In this document: positions 1-7,235 of the stretch, one piece after another
Position numbering within the stretch: position 1 is the first letter of the stretch
How the letters are laid out: each line of letters begins with the position of its first letter
NCBI GenBank assembly: GCA_013298245.1
Contig: JAAFHD010000035.1
Coordinates: forward strand, 1 to 15,930
DNA: 15,930 nucleotides
From: Alphaproteobacteria bacterium
GTDB taxonomy: Bacteria > Pseudomonadota > Alphaproteobacteria > Acetobacterales > Acetobacteraceae
Direction: 5' to 3'
Notes under the pieces: model-generated
The model's database searches: none
What the model saw: only the letters and a program-made list of their open reading frames with translations
Told to the model about the DNA's origin: nothing
Made by a program: the position numbers and the translations under genes

Positions 1-661
1 ATTGCCTCGATCTGGTCGGGGCTTTCGGTACCGGTGAGGCCGAGATCGGCGGCGCCAAAAAACACTGCCGGGTTGGCGGCATCTATCATCGTGCAGGGCA
101 TGCCCTCGATGATGTCGGTGTGTTGCCGGTGGGCAGCAGCGCCGCGCATTGCGTGGCACCTGGCGCCATGAAGTCCAGGCGGATGCGCGCGCCGGTGCCC
201 GCCACGCCGGCTATGGTGGTGTCACCCCGCACTTCCGCGCGGCCGTCGCGAACGAGGAAATGCGCGTGGATGACCTTCTTCGTATTGACCTGGTGGATGC
301 GGATGGTCGCCTCGCCATCGGCGACGCGCACCAGGCCTTCATCCACCGCGAACGGCCCGACGGCGGCGGAGAGATTGCCGCAATTGCCCTTCCAATCGAC
401 GATGGGCTTGTCCACTGCGACCTGCGCGAAAAGGTAGTCCACATCGCAATCCGCACGCGACGGTGGGCCGATAATCACGCCTTTCGACAATGACGAAATG
501 CCGCCGCCCATGCCGTCCAACTGGCGCCCGTATGGGTCGGGGGAGCCCAGCACTTCCAGCAGCACCGCGTCGCGGTTTTGGGGCATGTCCTTCGCGTGGA
601 AGAACACGCCCTTGGACGATCCGCCGCGCATGAACACCGCGGGCAGGAAGTGCTGCGTCAT
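1..661 (-). pseudogene. PrpF-family isomerase, frameshifted and cut by the window edge
   Basis: PrpF-family proteins (aconitate, 4-oxalomesaconate or methylitaconate isomerases; DAP-epimerase-like fold) shift double bonds in unsaturated di- and tricarboxylates. From ATG at 661-659 the protein shows family marks: RGGSSKG at residues 12-18, GGGISSLSK at 52-60, GNCGN at 92-96 (the Cys region near the active site) and LLPTGN ending at residue 180. Reading on in this frame gives unrelated residues and a stop at 88-86. From 119 in the next frame, clear PrpF sequence resumes (TDIIEGMPCTMIDAANP, then GAADLGLTGTE) and stays open to base 1. About one base is therefore missing around 119-122, either a real mutation or a sequence error. 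The start overlaps the stop of the molybdopterin subunit upstream (ATGA, 661-658), implying translational coupling. The substrate is unknown. Family assignment is strong; inactivation is uncertain. Confidence 0.85.
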
Positions 662-2979
662 GCCGCTTTCGCGCCCAGCACCGCCCAGACACGCTGCGGC
701 GTGATGGGCATGTCGATATGCGCAATCCCCAGCGCATCGCACACCGCGGAGACGATCGCGGGCGGTGCGCCACAGGCGCCGCCCTCGCCCGCACCCTTCA
801 CGCCAAGATCGTTGGACGGGTTGGGCACCACGTTCAGATCCACCTCGAAATCCGGCGCATCGCCGGCGCGCGGCATGCAGTAGTCCTGGAAGGTCGCGGT
901 CAGGAATTGGCCGGATTCCGGGTCGTATTGCGCGTGCTCGAACATCGCCTGGCCGATGCCCTGCATGATGCCGCCATGGCATTGGCCGTGCACCAGCATG
1001 GGGTTGATCACCACGCCCACATCATCGATGGCGGCGTAGCGCACCAGTTCGACATGGCCGGTTTCGGGGTCGATCTCGACCTCGGCGGTGTGGCAGCCAT
1101 TGGGGAAGTTGCATTCGGTGTCGCGCTTGTAGGTGAGCTGTTCGTCGAGGCCGGGCTTTTCGCCCGGCGGCAGGCGCACGGGGTCGTTCGATGCGGCGAT
1201 GATTTCGGGCCAGCCGCGCGAGAGATCGGTGCCGGCCACGCGGAAGCGGCCGGCGTCGAATTCGATGTCGGCCGCGCCCACTTCCAGAAGGTGTGCTGCG
1301 ATTCGCTTGGCCTTCTGGATCACGGCTTCGCCCGCGCGCGTTGTCGCCACACCGCCCATTTGCGATGATCGCGAACCACCCGTGCCGCCGCCATTCTCCA
1401 CCACATCCGTGTCGCCCTGCACCAGGCGCACCTTGTCGTACGGAATGCCGAGCTTGGTGTGCAGCAATTGCGCGTAGGCGGTTTCATGCCCCTGGCCGTG
1501 GTTGAAGGTGCCGATGGTCAGGTCGGCGCCGCCATCCTCGCGCATGGTCACCCGCGCCCATTCGAAGGGCTGGCCGCCGGAGGCTTCGATGAAATAGCCG
1601 AGGCCACGGCCGCGCAGCTTCCCGCGGGCCGCACTTGCCGCTCGACGCGCCGCAAACCCATCCCAATCAGCAAGCTTGAGCGTGAGGTCCTGCGTTTCCT
1701 CGAAGCGCCCGGAATCGATCACGTTGCCGACGCAGTTGGTGTAGGGAATCTGCTCCGCCTTGATATAGTTTCGCGCACGGATGTCCTCGCGCGCGATGCC
1801 GAATTCGGCAGCACCCAGATCCAGCAGGCGCTCGATCACATAGGCCGTCTCGGGCCGGCCCGCGCCGCGATACGCGTCGGTCGGCGTGGTGTTGGTGAAG
1901 ACGCAGCGAACCTCCACATCCACGGCCTGCATGTCGTAGACGGTGCCCAGGATGCGCCCGCCGGCGACCGTCGGAATGCGCGGCCCGAAATCCATCAGAT
2001 AGGCGCCCATCGCGGCGGTGGTCCGCACCCGCATGCCGAGGATTTTCGCGTTCGCATCGAAGGCCATCTCGGCCTCCGTCACGTGGTCGCGGCCATGCGG
2101 GTCGCAGAGCATGGTTTCGGTGCGATCGGCGCGCCATTTCACCGGCCGGCCCAGGCGCTTGGCCGCCCACAAAACCATCGCCGATTCAGGGAAGATTTTG
2201 CCGCGCAGGCCGAAGCCGCCGCCGACATCGGGCGAGATCACGCGGACCTTCGCCTTCTCCACCTTGAAGATGAACTGCGCCAGCGCGTCGCGCACGCGCA
2301 CCACGCCCTGGGTCGGGCTGGTCAGCGTGTATTGCCCGCTGGCCGCGTCGTATTCGCCGAGTGCGACGCGCGGCTCCATCGGGTTTCCGACCAGGCGGTT
2401 CTGCACCAGGCGCAGCTTGCTGGTCTTCACGGCCTTCGCGAAGGCGGCGTTGGCCATCTCCTCGCGGCCATTGGACCAGACGACGCAGGTGTTGCGCGGC
2501 GCTTCATCCCAGATTTGCGGTGCGCCCTCGGCGGCGGCGGAATCGGTATCGGTGATGCTCGGCAGCACGTCGTAATCGACCATCACCAGCTCGGCCGCGT
2601 CCTGCGCCTGCAGGCGTGTCTCCGCCAGGATGATCGCGACCGCATCACCGACCAGGCGCGCGCGGTCAACCGCCAGAATCGTGCGCGGCGGCGCCACCAG
2701 CTTCGTGCCGCCCTTGCCCGGCACTTCGACCATGACGGGGAACAGCCCGATGCCGTCGGCCGTCGCGTCAGCCTGCGTCAGCACCATCAGCACGCCAGGT
2801 GCGGCGCGCGCTTCCGATGTATCGATGGACAGAATTGTCGCATGCGCATGCGGACTGCGCAGCACCACCATATGCGCCTGGCCGTCGCGGTTGACGTCAT
2901 CCGTATACGTGCCGCGCCCGGTCAACAGCCGCACGTCTTCCTTGCGACGGACGGGCTGGCCCATGCCGAAATTTTCCAT
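658..2979 (-). CDS. Xanthine dehydrogenase/CoxL-family molybdopterin-binding large subunit
   Basis: This 773-residue catalytic subunit belongs to the molybdenum hydroxylase family (xanthine dehydrogenase, form II CO-dehydrogenase-like), which hydroxylates C-H bonds, often in aromatic or N-heterocyclic rings. Start ATG 2979-2977 is preceded by GGGAG about 8 nt upstream, and the protein opens with the usual RRKEDxRLLTGRGxY motif. GGGFG (253-257), AYRGAGRPE (369-377), HGQGHETAYAQ and GGTGGSRSSQMGG are molybdopterin-cytosine-dinucleotide contacts. VKGAGEGG near the C terminus carries the expected catalytic Glu, E732. AYRGAGR instead of the AYRCSFR loop argues against true CO dehydrogenase. There is no [2Fe-2S] or FAD domain, and no gene for such partner subunits is present in the window. 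The in-frame extension upstream to about 3528 is antisense to the acyl-CoA dehydrogenase gene and is not coding. It is coupled by a 4-nt overlap to the PrpF gene. Confidence 0.93.
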   Translation of the reverse strand: MENFGMGQPVRRKEDVRLLTGRGTYTDDVNRDGQAHMVVLRSPHAHATILSIDTSEARAAPGVLMVLTQADATADGIGLFPVMVEVPGKGGTKLVAPPRTILAVDRARLVGDAVAIILAETRLQAQDAAELVMVDYDVLPSITDTDSAAAEGAPQIWDEAPRNTCVVWSNGREEMANAAFAKAVKTSKLRLVQNRLVGNPMEPRVALGEYDAASGQYTLTSPTQGVVRVRDALAQFIFKVEKAKVRVISPDVGGGFGLRGKIFPESAMVLWAAKRLGRPVKWRADRTETMLCDPHGRDHVTEAEMAFDANAKILGMRVRTTAAMGAYLMDFGPRIPTVAGGRILGTVYDMQAVDVEVRCVFTNTTPTDAYRGAGRPETAYVIERLLDLGAAEFGIAREDIRARNYIKAEQIPYTNCVGNVIDSGRFEETQDLTLKLADWDGFAARRAASAARGKLRGRGLGYFIEASGGQPFEWARVTMREDGGADLTIGTFNHGQGHETAYAQLLHTKLGIPYDKVRLVQGDTDVVENGGGTGGSRSSQMGGVATTRAGEAVIQKAKRIAAHLLEVGAADIEFDAGRFRVAGTDLSRGWPEIIAASNDPVRLPPGEKPGLDEQLTYKRDTECNFPNGCHTAEVEIDPETGHVELVRYAAIDDVGVVINPMLVHGQCHGGIMQGIGQAMFEHAQYDPESGQFLTATFQDYCMPRAGDAPDFEVDLNVVPNPSNDLGVKGAGEGGACGAPPAIVSAVCDALGIAHIDMPITPQRVWAVLGAKAA

Positions 2980-3043
2980 GATGATGCTCCCGCGATGCTG
3001 CGAGCACCCTATGGGCTGCTGCGCGGTTGTGAAGGGGGGAGCG
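2980..3043. promoter_or_regulatory. Divergent intergenic region between Mo-hydroxylase and acyl-CoA dehydrogenase operons
   Basis: These 64 bp separate two divergent start codons, so they probably hold at least part of both promoters; the plus-strand promoter may reach into the molybdopterin gene. The ribosome-binding sites are clear: a G-rich GAAGGGGGGA (3031-3040) for the plus-strand gene and GGGAG (complement, about 2987-2991) for the minus-strand gene. A short TGCTC/GAGCA dyad (2985-2989 and 3002-3006) is present but too weak to call an operator. I see no convincing -35/-10 pair. Confidence 0.4.
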
Positions 3044-4174
3044 ATGCGTTTCGAACTGGTCAGCCTGCCGGCCACGGCAGGGGCCTTGCGGACGGAGGTG
3101 CGCGCTTTCCTCGCGGAAGCGGGCAGCACCTGGACGCCCGCGGTGCGCGCGCGATCCTGGATGGGATTCGACCGCGATTTTTCGCGCGAAGTCGGCGCGC
3201 GCGGTTGGATCGGGATGGTCTGGCCGCGCGAATATGGCGGGCAGGAACGCAGCGGCCTGGAACGCACCATCGTGCTGGAGGAAATGCTGGCGGCCGGCGC
3301 GCCGGTCGGCGCGCATTGGATTGGCGACCGGCAATCTGGCCCGCTGATCCTGCGGCTGGCGAGCGAAGAGCAGAAGCGGCGCATCCTGCCTGGTATTGCG
3401 CGGGGCGAATTGGCGTTCTGCATCGGTCTATCGGAACCGGAAGCCGGCAGCGACCTGGCTGCGCTGCGCACGCGCGCCGAACGCGCCCCGGGCGGCTGGC
3501 GGCTGAACGGGCGAAAAATCTGGACCACCTTCGCGCATCTGTCTGACTACATGATCGCGCTGGTGCGGACTTCGCCCGCACCCGAGGGCGGTTCGCGCCA
3601 TGCCGGCCTGTCGCAGTTCCTGGTCGATTTGCGCTCCAGCGGCATCTCCATCCGCCCAATCCGCGACATGCTGGCAGAGGCCAGTTTCAACGAAGTCACC
3701 TTCGACGATGTGGTGCTACCCGAAGACGCGCTGCTGGGTGCCGAGGGTGCGGGCTGGGCGCAGGCCACGGCTGAACTGGCGTATGAACGCAGTGGGCCGG
3801 ATCGGTATTTGTCGTCGTTTCCCGCCCTGTCGGCCGCAGTCGATCCGCTGCGGACGGTGCCGGGTGCCGAGGCGCCGCTCGGCCGCATGGTCGCGCGGCT
3901 TGCGACGCTCCGCCAAATGTCGCTCTCCATCGCCGGCATGCTGGAGCGCGGCGAACAACCCGCCCAGGAAGCCGCACTCAGCAAGGATGTCGGCAATGAC
4001 TTCGAACAGGCGCTGCCTGAACAGCTGCGCGCGCTGATGGAACCCGACGACATGCCGCATGATCTGCGCGCGCTGCTGGATGATCTGGCGCAGCTCTCGC
4101 CCACCTTCAGCCTGCGCGGTGGCACGCGGGAGATATTGCGCGGCATCATCGCGCGGGAGCTTGGCCTGCGATGA
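3044..4174 (+). CDS. Acyl-CoA dehydrogenase, full-length-type subunit
   Basis: A flavoenzyme of 376 residues that would oxidise an acyl-CoA at the alpha,beta bond and pass electrons to ETF. ATG 3044-3046 follows a strong G-rich ribosome-binding site (3031-3040). N-terminal helices carry GWIGMVWPREYGGQ; the middle domain has the flavin-contacting CIGLSEPEAGSDLAALRT and WTTFAHLSDYMI segments; the C terminus ends RGGTREILRGIIARELGLR, the usual end of the family. The MCAD-type catalytic Glu (YEGT) is Gly here (RGGT), while AYERSG offers a Glu in the place used by isovaleryl-type enzymes. That residue mapping is by eye. The stop overlaps the next start as ATGA (4171-4174), so this gene, the second dehydrogenase and the crotonase should be one operon. 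The specific acyl-CoA is not deducible. Confidence 0.92.
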   Translation: MRFELVSLPATAGALRTEVRAFLAEAGSTWTPAVRARSWMGFDRDFSREVGARGWIGMVWPREYGGQERSGLERTIVLEEMLAAGAPVGAHWIGDRQSGPLILRLASEEQKRRILPGIARGELAFCIGLSEPEAGSDLAALRTRAERAPGGWRLNGRKIWTTFAHLSDYMIALVRTSPAPEGGSRHAGLSQFLVDLRSSGISIRPIRDMLAEASFNEVTFDDVVLPEDALLGAEGAGWAQATAELAYERSGPDRYLSSFPALSAAVDPLRTVPGAEAPLGRMVARLATLRQMSLSIAGMLERGEQPAQEAALSKDVGNDFEQALPEQLRALMEPDDMPHDLRALLDDLAQLSPTFSLRGGTREILRGIIARELGLR

Positions 4175-5148
4175 GGGCGATCATCCTGGAGCAGGTCGAG
4201 CGCCTGTTGCACGAACAGGCCGGCGTGGCCGTGCTGCGCGGCGTGGAGGCTGGCGAATGGCCCGCCGCGCTGTGGAGCGCGGTCGAGGAATTGGGCCTGC
4301 CGCTGCTGCTGGTGCCGGAGGATGCGGGTGGCATCGGCCTTGGCTGGGCCGATGCGGCAGCGGTCTGGCAGGTGCTGGGCCGCCATGGCGCACCGGTGCC
4401 GCTGGGCGAGGGGATGCTGGCCAATGCGATGCTGGCGGCGGCCGGCATCGCGCCGGTGGCGGGCTTCGTGACCATCGGCACGCAGGCCGCGCCGTTCGGA
4501 CGGTTTGCCATGCAGGCGCTGCGGCATGATCGTGGCCATGTTGCGCTGCATGCGCGCGATGGGCATGTGCCGCACGCGAACATCGCTCGCGAACCGCGCG
4601 ATCGCATCACGCCGGGCCAACCCATCGCGGAGGGCGGATTACCGGCCGCATGGGGACCGCGCGCGACGCGCCTGGCGATGGCACTGTTGCGCGCCGCGCT
4701 CATCACCGGTGCGGCGCAGCGCGCGTTGGCGCTGGCGGTGGATTGGGCGAACACGCGCAAGCAATTCGGCCGTGCCATCGGCAAGTTCCAGGCGGTGCAG
4801 CAATCGCTGGCACAGGTGGCAGGAGAGGTTGCGGCGGCCGATGTCGCGGTCGCCACCGCAGCGCGCGCAGTGGACGCGCGTGGCCTGCACGCGGCCGGGT
4901 TCGAAATCGCCTGCGCCAAGGTGATGGCGGGCGAAGCAGGCCAGGTCGCGGCCGCGCGCGTGCACCAGGCCTTCGCCGCCATCGGCATCACCGAGGACCA
5001 TGAACTTCATCACTACACGCGCCGCATCTGGGCCTGGCGCGACGAGGCCGGCAGCGAACGCGCCTGGGCCGCGGAACTGGGCCGCGCCGCACTCGCGCGC
5101 GGCGGCGCGGCACTCTGGGCCGACATCACGGGAAGGGACATCGCATGA
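4171..5148 (+). CDS. Short acyl-CoA dehydrogenase-like partner subunit
   Basis: This 325-residue protein is a reduced acyl-CoA dehydrogenase. It keeps an N-terminal helical part (LGLPLLLVPEDAGGIGLGW) and the C-terminal helical domain with TRKQFGRAIGKFQAVQQ and HQAFAAIGITEDHELHHYTRR. The middle beta domain is shortened and the SEPEAGSD-type flavin motif of its neighbour is missing. That pattern is known for the second subunit of heteromeric (alpha2beta2) acyl-CoA dehydrogenases such as the mycobacterial FadE28/FadE29 and ChsE pairs, where active site and FAD are shared between two adjacent gene products. The start ATG at 4171 overlaps the first dehydrogenase stop; GGGAG at 4155-4159 is the probable ribosome-binding site. 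The stop overlaps the crotonase start (ATGA, 5145-5148). The family call is firm; the heteromer is inferred. Confidence 0.88.
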   Translation: MRAIILEQVERLLHEQAGVAVLRGVEAGEWPAALWSAVEELGLPLLLVPEDAGGIGLGWADAAAVWQVLGRHGAPVPLGEGMLANAMLAAAGIAPVAGFVTIGTQAAPFGRFAMQALRHDRGHVALHARDGHVPHANIAREPRDRITPGQPIAEGGLPAAWGPRATRLAMALLRAALITGAAQRALALAVDWANTRKQFGRAIGKFQAVQQSLAQVAGEVAAADVAVATAARAVDARGLHAAGFEIACAKVMAGEAGQVAAARVHQAFAAIGITEDHELHHYTRRIWAWRDEAGSERAWAAELGRAALARGGAALWADITGRDIA

Positions 5149-5945
5149 GCTTTTTGATCCGCGAGGATGCCGACGGCATCACCACGCTGACCTTGAACGC
5201 GCCCGCCAAGCGCAACGCCATCGGCACGCGCGAGGAGTGCGAGGAAGTGGCCGCCATGTGCCGCGCGATCGAGCGTGATGACAGCGTGCGCTGCGTGATT
5301 TTGACCGGCGCGGAACCGGCGTTTTGCGCCGGAGGCGACCTGAAGGGCATGCGCGACCGCGCGGGCATGATGGCTGGCAACGGGCCTGCGGATATGCGCG
5401 AGAATTATCGGCGCGGGATCCAGATGATCCCGCTCGCGCTGTACGAATTGAACGTGCCGACGATTGCCGCGGTGAATGGGCCGGCGATCGGTGCGGGGCT
5501 CGATTTGGCCTGCATGTGCGACATGCGGATTGCGTCGGACAAGGCGACATTCGCGGAGAGTTTCATTCGCGTTGGCATCGTGCCCGGCGATGGCGGGGCG
5601 TGGCTTCTGCCGCGTGTCGTTGGCATGTCGGTGGCCTGCGAAATGTCCTTCACCGGCGATCCGCTGAACGCGGAGGAAGCGCGCGAGGTGGGCCTGGTGT
5701 CCCGCGTGGTGCCGCATGCGGAATTGCTGCCGGCGGCGCGCGCCTTGGCCGCGCGTGTGGCAAAAAACCCGCCGCAGATGTTGCGCATGACCAAGCGCCT
5801 GTTGCGCGAGGGGCAGCACACGCGGCTTTCCTCCCTGCTGGAAATGTCGGCCGCCTTCCAGGCGATTGCGCATGAGACGGCGGACCACAAGGAAGCGGTC
5901 TCGGCCATGCTGGAAAAACGCACGCCGCATTTCACGGGGCGTTGA
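5145..5945 (+). CDS. Crotonase-fold (enoyl-CoA hydratase/isomerase family) protein
   Basis: This 266-residue crotonase-superfamily enzyme would act on a CoA thioester. The ribosome-binding site GGAAGG (5131-5136) and the ATGA overlap with the preceding gene fix the start. Oxyanion-hole segments are FCAGGDLK (60-67) and GPAIGAGLDLA (112-122), and IVPGDGGAWLLPR (145-157) is a family block. The two catalytic glutamates of classical enoyl-CoA hydratase (rat E144 and E164) align with Asp120 and Phe140, so simple water addition across a 2-enoyl-CoA is doubtful. Isomerase, C-C hydrolase or another crotonase reaction is possible. It closes the operon with the two acyl-CoA dehydrogenases, suggesting it handles their unsaturated product. 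The superfamily is certain; the reaction is not. Confidence 0.93.
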   Translation: MSFLIREDADGITTLTLNAPAKRNAIGTREECEEVAAMCRAIERDDSVRCVILTGAEPAFCAGGDLKGMRDRAGMMAGNGPADMRENYRRGIQMIPLALYELNVPTIAAVNGPAIGAGLDLACMCDMRIASDKATFAESFIRVGIVPGDGGAWLLPRVVGMSVACEMSFTGDPLNAEEAREVGLVSRVVPHAELLPAARALAARVAKNPPQMLRMTKRLLREGQHTRLSSLLEMSAAFQAIAHETADHKEAVSAMLEKRTPHFTGR

Positions 5946-5975
5946 ACGCCGAGCCTTCACGGGACATTGAACACC
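5931..5975 (+). repeat. Imperfect 20-nt direct repeat over the crotonase stop codon
   Basis: Copy 1 (5931-5950) begins TTCACGGGGC and copy 2 (5956-5975) begins TTCACGGGAC. They match at 17 of 20 positions, the three differences are all G-to-A, and the copies are 25 bp apart start to start. Copy 1 contains the last codons and TGA stop of the crotonase gene; copy 2 is intergenic. It may be a local duplication or a protein-binding pair. Confidence 0.6.
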
Positions 5976-5981
5976 GCGCGG

Positions 5982-6005
5982 TTGTGCTGCATATGGGCAG
6001 CACAA
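5982..6005. promoter_or_regulatory. Perfect 9-bp inverted repeat just before psiF
   Basis: TTGTGCTGC (5982-5990) and GCAGCACAA (5997-6005) are exact reverse complements around a 6-nt centre, ATATGG. The element ends four bases before the GGAGGTG ribosome-binding site of the PsiF-like gene. As RNA it forms a stable hairpin and could terminate the crotonase operon or affect psiF translation; as DNA it resembles an operator for a dimeric regulator. No T-run follows it, which argues against a classical intrinsic terminator. It does not match the Pho box consensus. Confidence 0.55.
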
Positions 6006-6020
6006 TCCGGAGGTGTAACG

Positions 6021-6245
6021 ATGCGCGTGATCTTCGCCTTGATGCTGCTGGCCATGCCTGCGATGGCGCAACAGACGCCGCCCACGGCCGCACCTCCGCA
6101 AGCGCGCCAACCAACCGAGGCGCAGCAGCGCCAACAGGCGCGTATGCGCCAATGCAACGCCGATGCGCGGCAGAACAACCTGGCGGGTGATGCGCGTCAG
6201 CGCTTCATGTCGGCTTGCTTGGCCGGTCGCCCGACCGGCACCTGA
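6021..6245 (+). CDS. psiF: Small secreted PsiF-repeat protein
   Basis: A 74-residue protein with a signal peptide (MRVIFALMLLAMPAMA, likely cut before QQ at 17), a Gln/Pro/Ala-rich linker and one PsiF repeat at about 38-69 (RMRQCNADARQNNLAGD, then FMSACLAG). The two cysteines, C45 and C66, are spaced as usual for the repeat and may form a disulphide in the periplasm. E. coli PsiF has two repeats and is phosphate-starvation induced; this one has a single repeat and no visible Pho box. ATG 6021 is preceded by an excellent ribosome-binding site, GGAGGTG at 6009-6015. An upstream in-frame ATG at 5967 would disrupt the signal peptide and lacks a site. The molecular function of the family is unknown. 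It is probably transcribed alone. Confidence 0.85.
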   Translation: MRVIFALMLLAMPAMAQQTPPTAAPPQARQPTEAQQRQQARMRQCNADARQNNLAGDARQRFMSACLAGRPTGT

Positions 6246-6263
6246 CCTGGCGCCGAATGGCGC
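6222..6263. terminator. Two GC-rich hairpins between convergent psiF and tctC-like genes
   Basis: GCCGGTCG (6222-6229) pairs perfectly with CGACCGGC (6232-6239), and GCGCC (6250-6254) with GGCGC (6259-6263). The first overlaps the last codons of the PsiF-like gene; the second lies in the 30-bp gap before the end of the convergent gene at 6276. Position suggests a bidirectional terminator. Neither stem is followed by a T-run, so strength is uncertain. Confidence 0.4.
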
Positions 6264-6275
6264 GGCCTGACCCCG

Positions 6276-7235
6276 CTACTCCGCGCGGATGTTCGCCGCG
6301 CGCACAACCTCGGCCCATTTCGCGCGATCCTGCGCGATGGTCGCGCGGAAACGCACGGGGTCGTCGAAGATGGTCTCCATCGCGTTCTCGCCCATGCGCC
6401 GTTGGAAATCCGCGTTGCGGCCAACCGCATGCAGCGCCGCCACCCAACCCTGCAGCACCGCATCAGGCATGCCCGCGGGGCCGGCCACGCCGAACCAGTT
6501 GTTCACCGCAAAGCCCGGCAGCGTCGCACCAATCACCGGCAGTTCCGGCATCAGCGGCGAGGGGCGCGCCGCGCCATAGGCCACCGCGCGCAACCCGCCT
6601 TGCCGGATCTGCCCCAAAAATTCCGGCATGTTGCCGAGCATCATGTCCACGCGCCCCGCCTGCATTTCCACAATCGCCGGCGCGCCGCCGCGAAACGGGA
6701 CATGCAGGAATTCCACGCCCGCCGCGCGCGCCAGCAATTCGCCCGCCAAATGCTGCGAGGTGCCATTGCCCGTGCTGGCATAGGTGATGCCGCCCGGCCG
6801 CGCGCGTGCCGCGGCGATGATGTCCTGCACGCTGCGGTGCGGGCTGTTCGGGCCGACCACCAGCATGTTGTAGACATTGGCCACATTCATGATCGGCGTC
6901 AGGTCGCGATCGGCATCGAAGGGCATGCGAAGGCCCGGCGTGACCGGCAGCACCGAAGCCAGCGCCATCGGCATCAGGAAGACCGTGTGGCCATCGGGTG
7001 CCGCGCGCGCCACGGCCTCGCCCGCCAGCATGCCGGATGCGCCGGTGCGGTTCTCCACCACGACGCGCTGCCCGATCACCGGCGAGAGATGCTCCGCGAG
7101 CATGCGCGACAGCAGATCGCAGGTGCCGCCAGGCGCGAAGCCGCAGAGGAAACGCACCTCGCGTTCTGCGTGGAAGACGGGTTGGGCGGTCGCCGGCAGC
7201 GCCAGCAGCAACGCAAGCAGAGTTCGCTTAAACAT
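6276..7235 (-). CDS. Bug/TctC-family periplasmic solute-binding protein
   Basis: A 319-residue member of the tripartite tricarboxylate transporter substrate-binding (Bug) family. It has a signal peptide (about residues 1-18, MFKRTLLALLLALPATA) and then the family landmarks: FAPGGTCDLLSRMLAEHL, VVVENRTGASGMLAGE and APDGHT in the N-terminal lobe, ASTGNGTSQHLAGELL, HVPFRGGAPAIVEMQAG, and FGVAGPAGMPDAV in the C-terminal lobe. Such proteins bind carboxylates, aromatic acids or amides in the periplasm. No TctA/TctB membrane subunits are present, as is common for the many orphan Bug proteins of proteobacteria. ATG 7235-7233 lies inside the end of the upstream enolase-superfamily gene (8-nt overlap, 7228-7235), so the two are co-transcribed. 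This suggests the bound ligand is the substrate of that enzyme or related to it. Stop is TAG. Confidence 0.92.
   Translation of the reverse strand: MFKRTLLALLLALPATAQPVFHAEREVRFLCGFAPGGTCDLLSRMLAEHLSPVIGQRVVVENRTGASGMLAGEAVARAAPDGHTVFLMPMALASVLPVTPGLRMPFDADRDLTPIMNVANVYNMLVVGPNSPHRSVQDIIAAARARPGGITYASTGNGTSQHLAGELLARAAGVEFLHVPFRGGAPAIVEMQAGRVDMMLGNMPEFLGQIRQGGLRAVAYGAARPSPLMPELPVIGATLPGFAVNNWFGVAGPAGMPDAVLQGWVAALHAVGRNADFQRRMGENAMETIFDDPVRFRATIAQDRAKWAEVVRAANIRAE

Noticed and set aside
2980..3528. Upstream extension of the first molybdopterin subunit
   Set aside because: The extra residues are antisense to the acyl-CoA dehydrogenase gene, lack family similarity, and a good ribosome-binding site precedes the ATG at 2979.
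1459..3546. Long plus-strand open frame of 695 codons opposite the first molybdopterin gene
   Set aside because: It mirrors a gene with strong family motifs, its product is rich in Arg, His and Ala with no recognisable domain, and long antisense frames are expected at this GC content.
5946..6020. Pho box upstream of the PsiF-like gene
   Set aside because: The CTGTCAT repeats of the known consensus are absent; only the unrelated inverted repeat is found.
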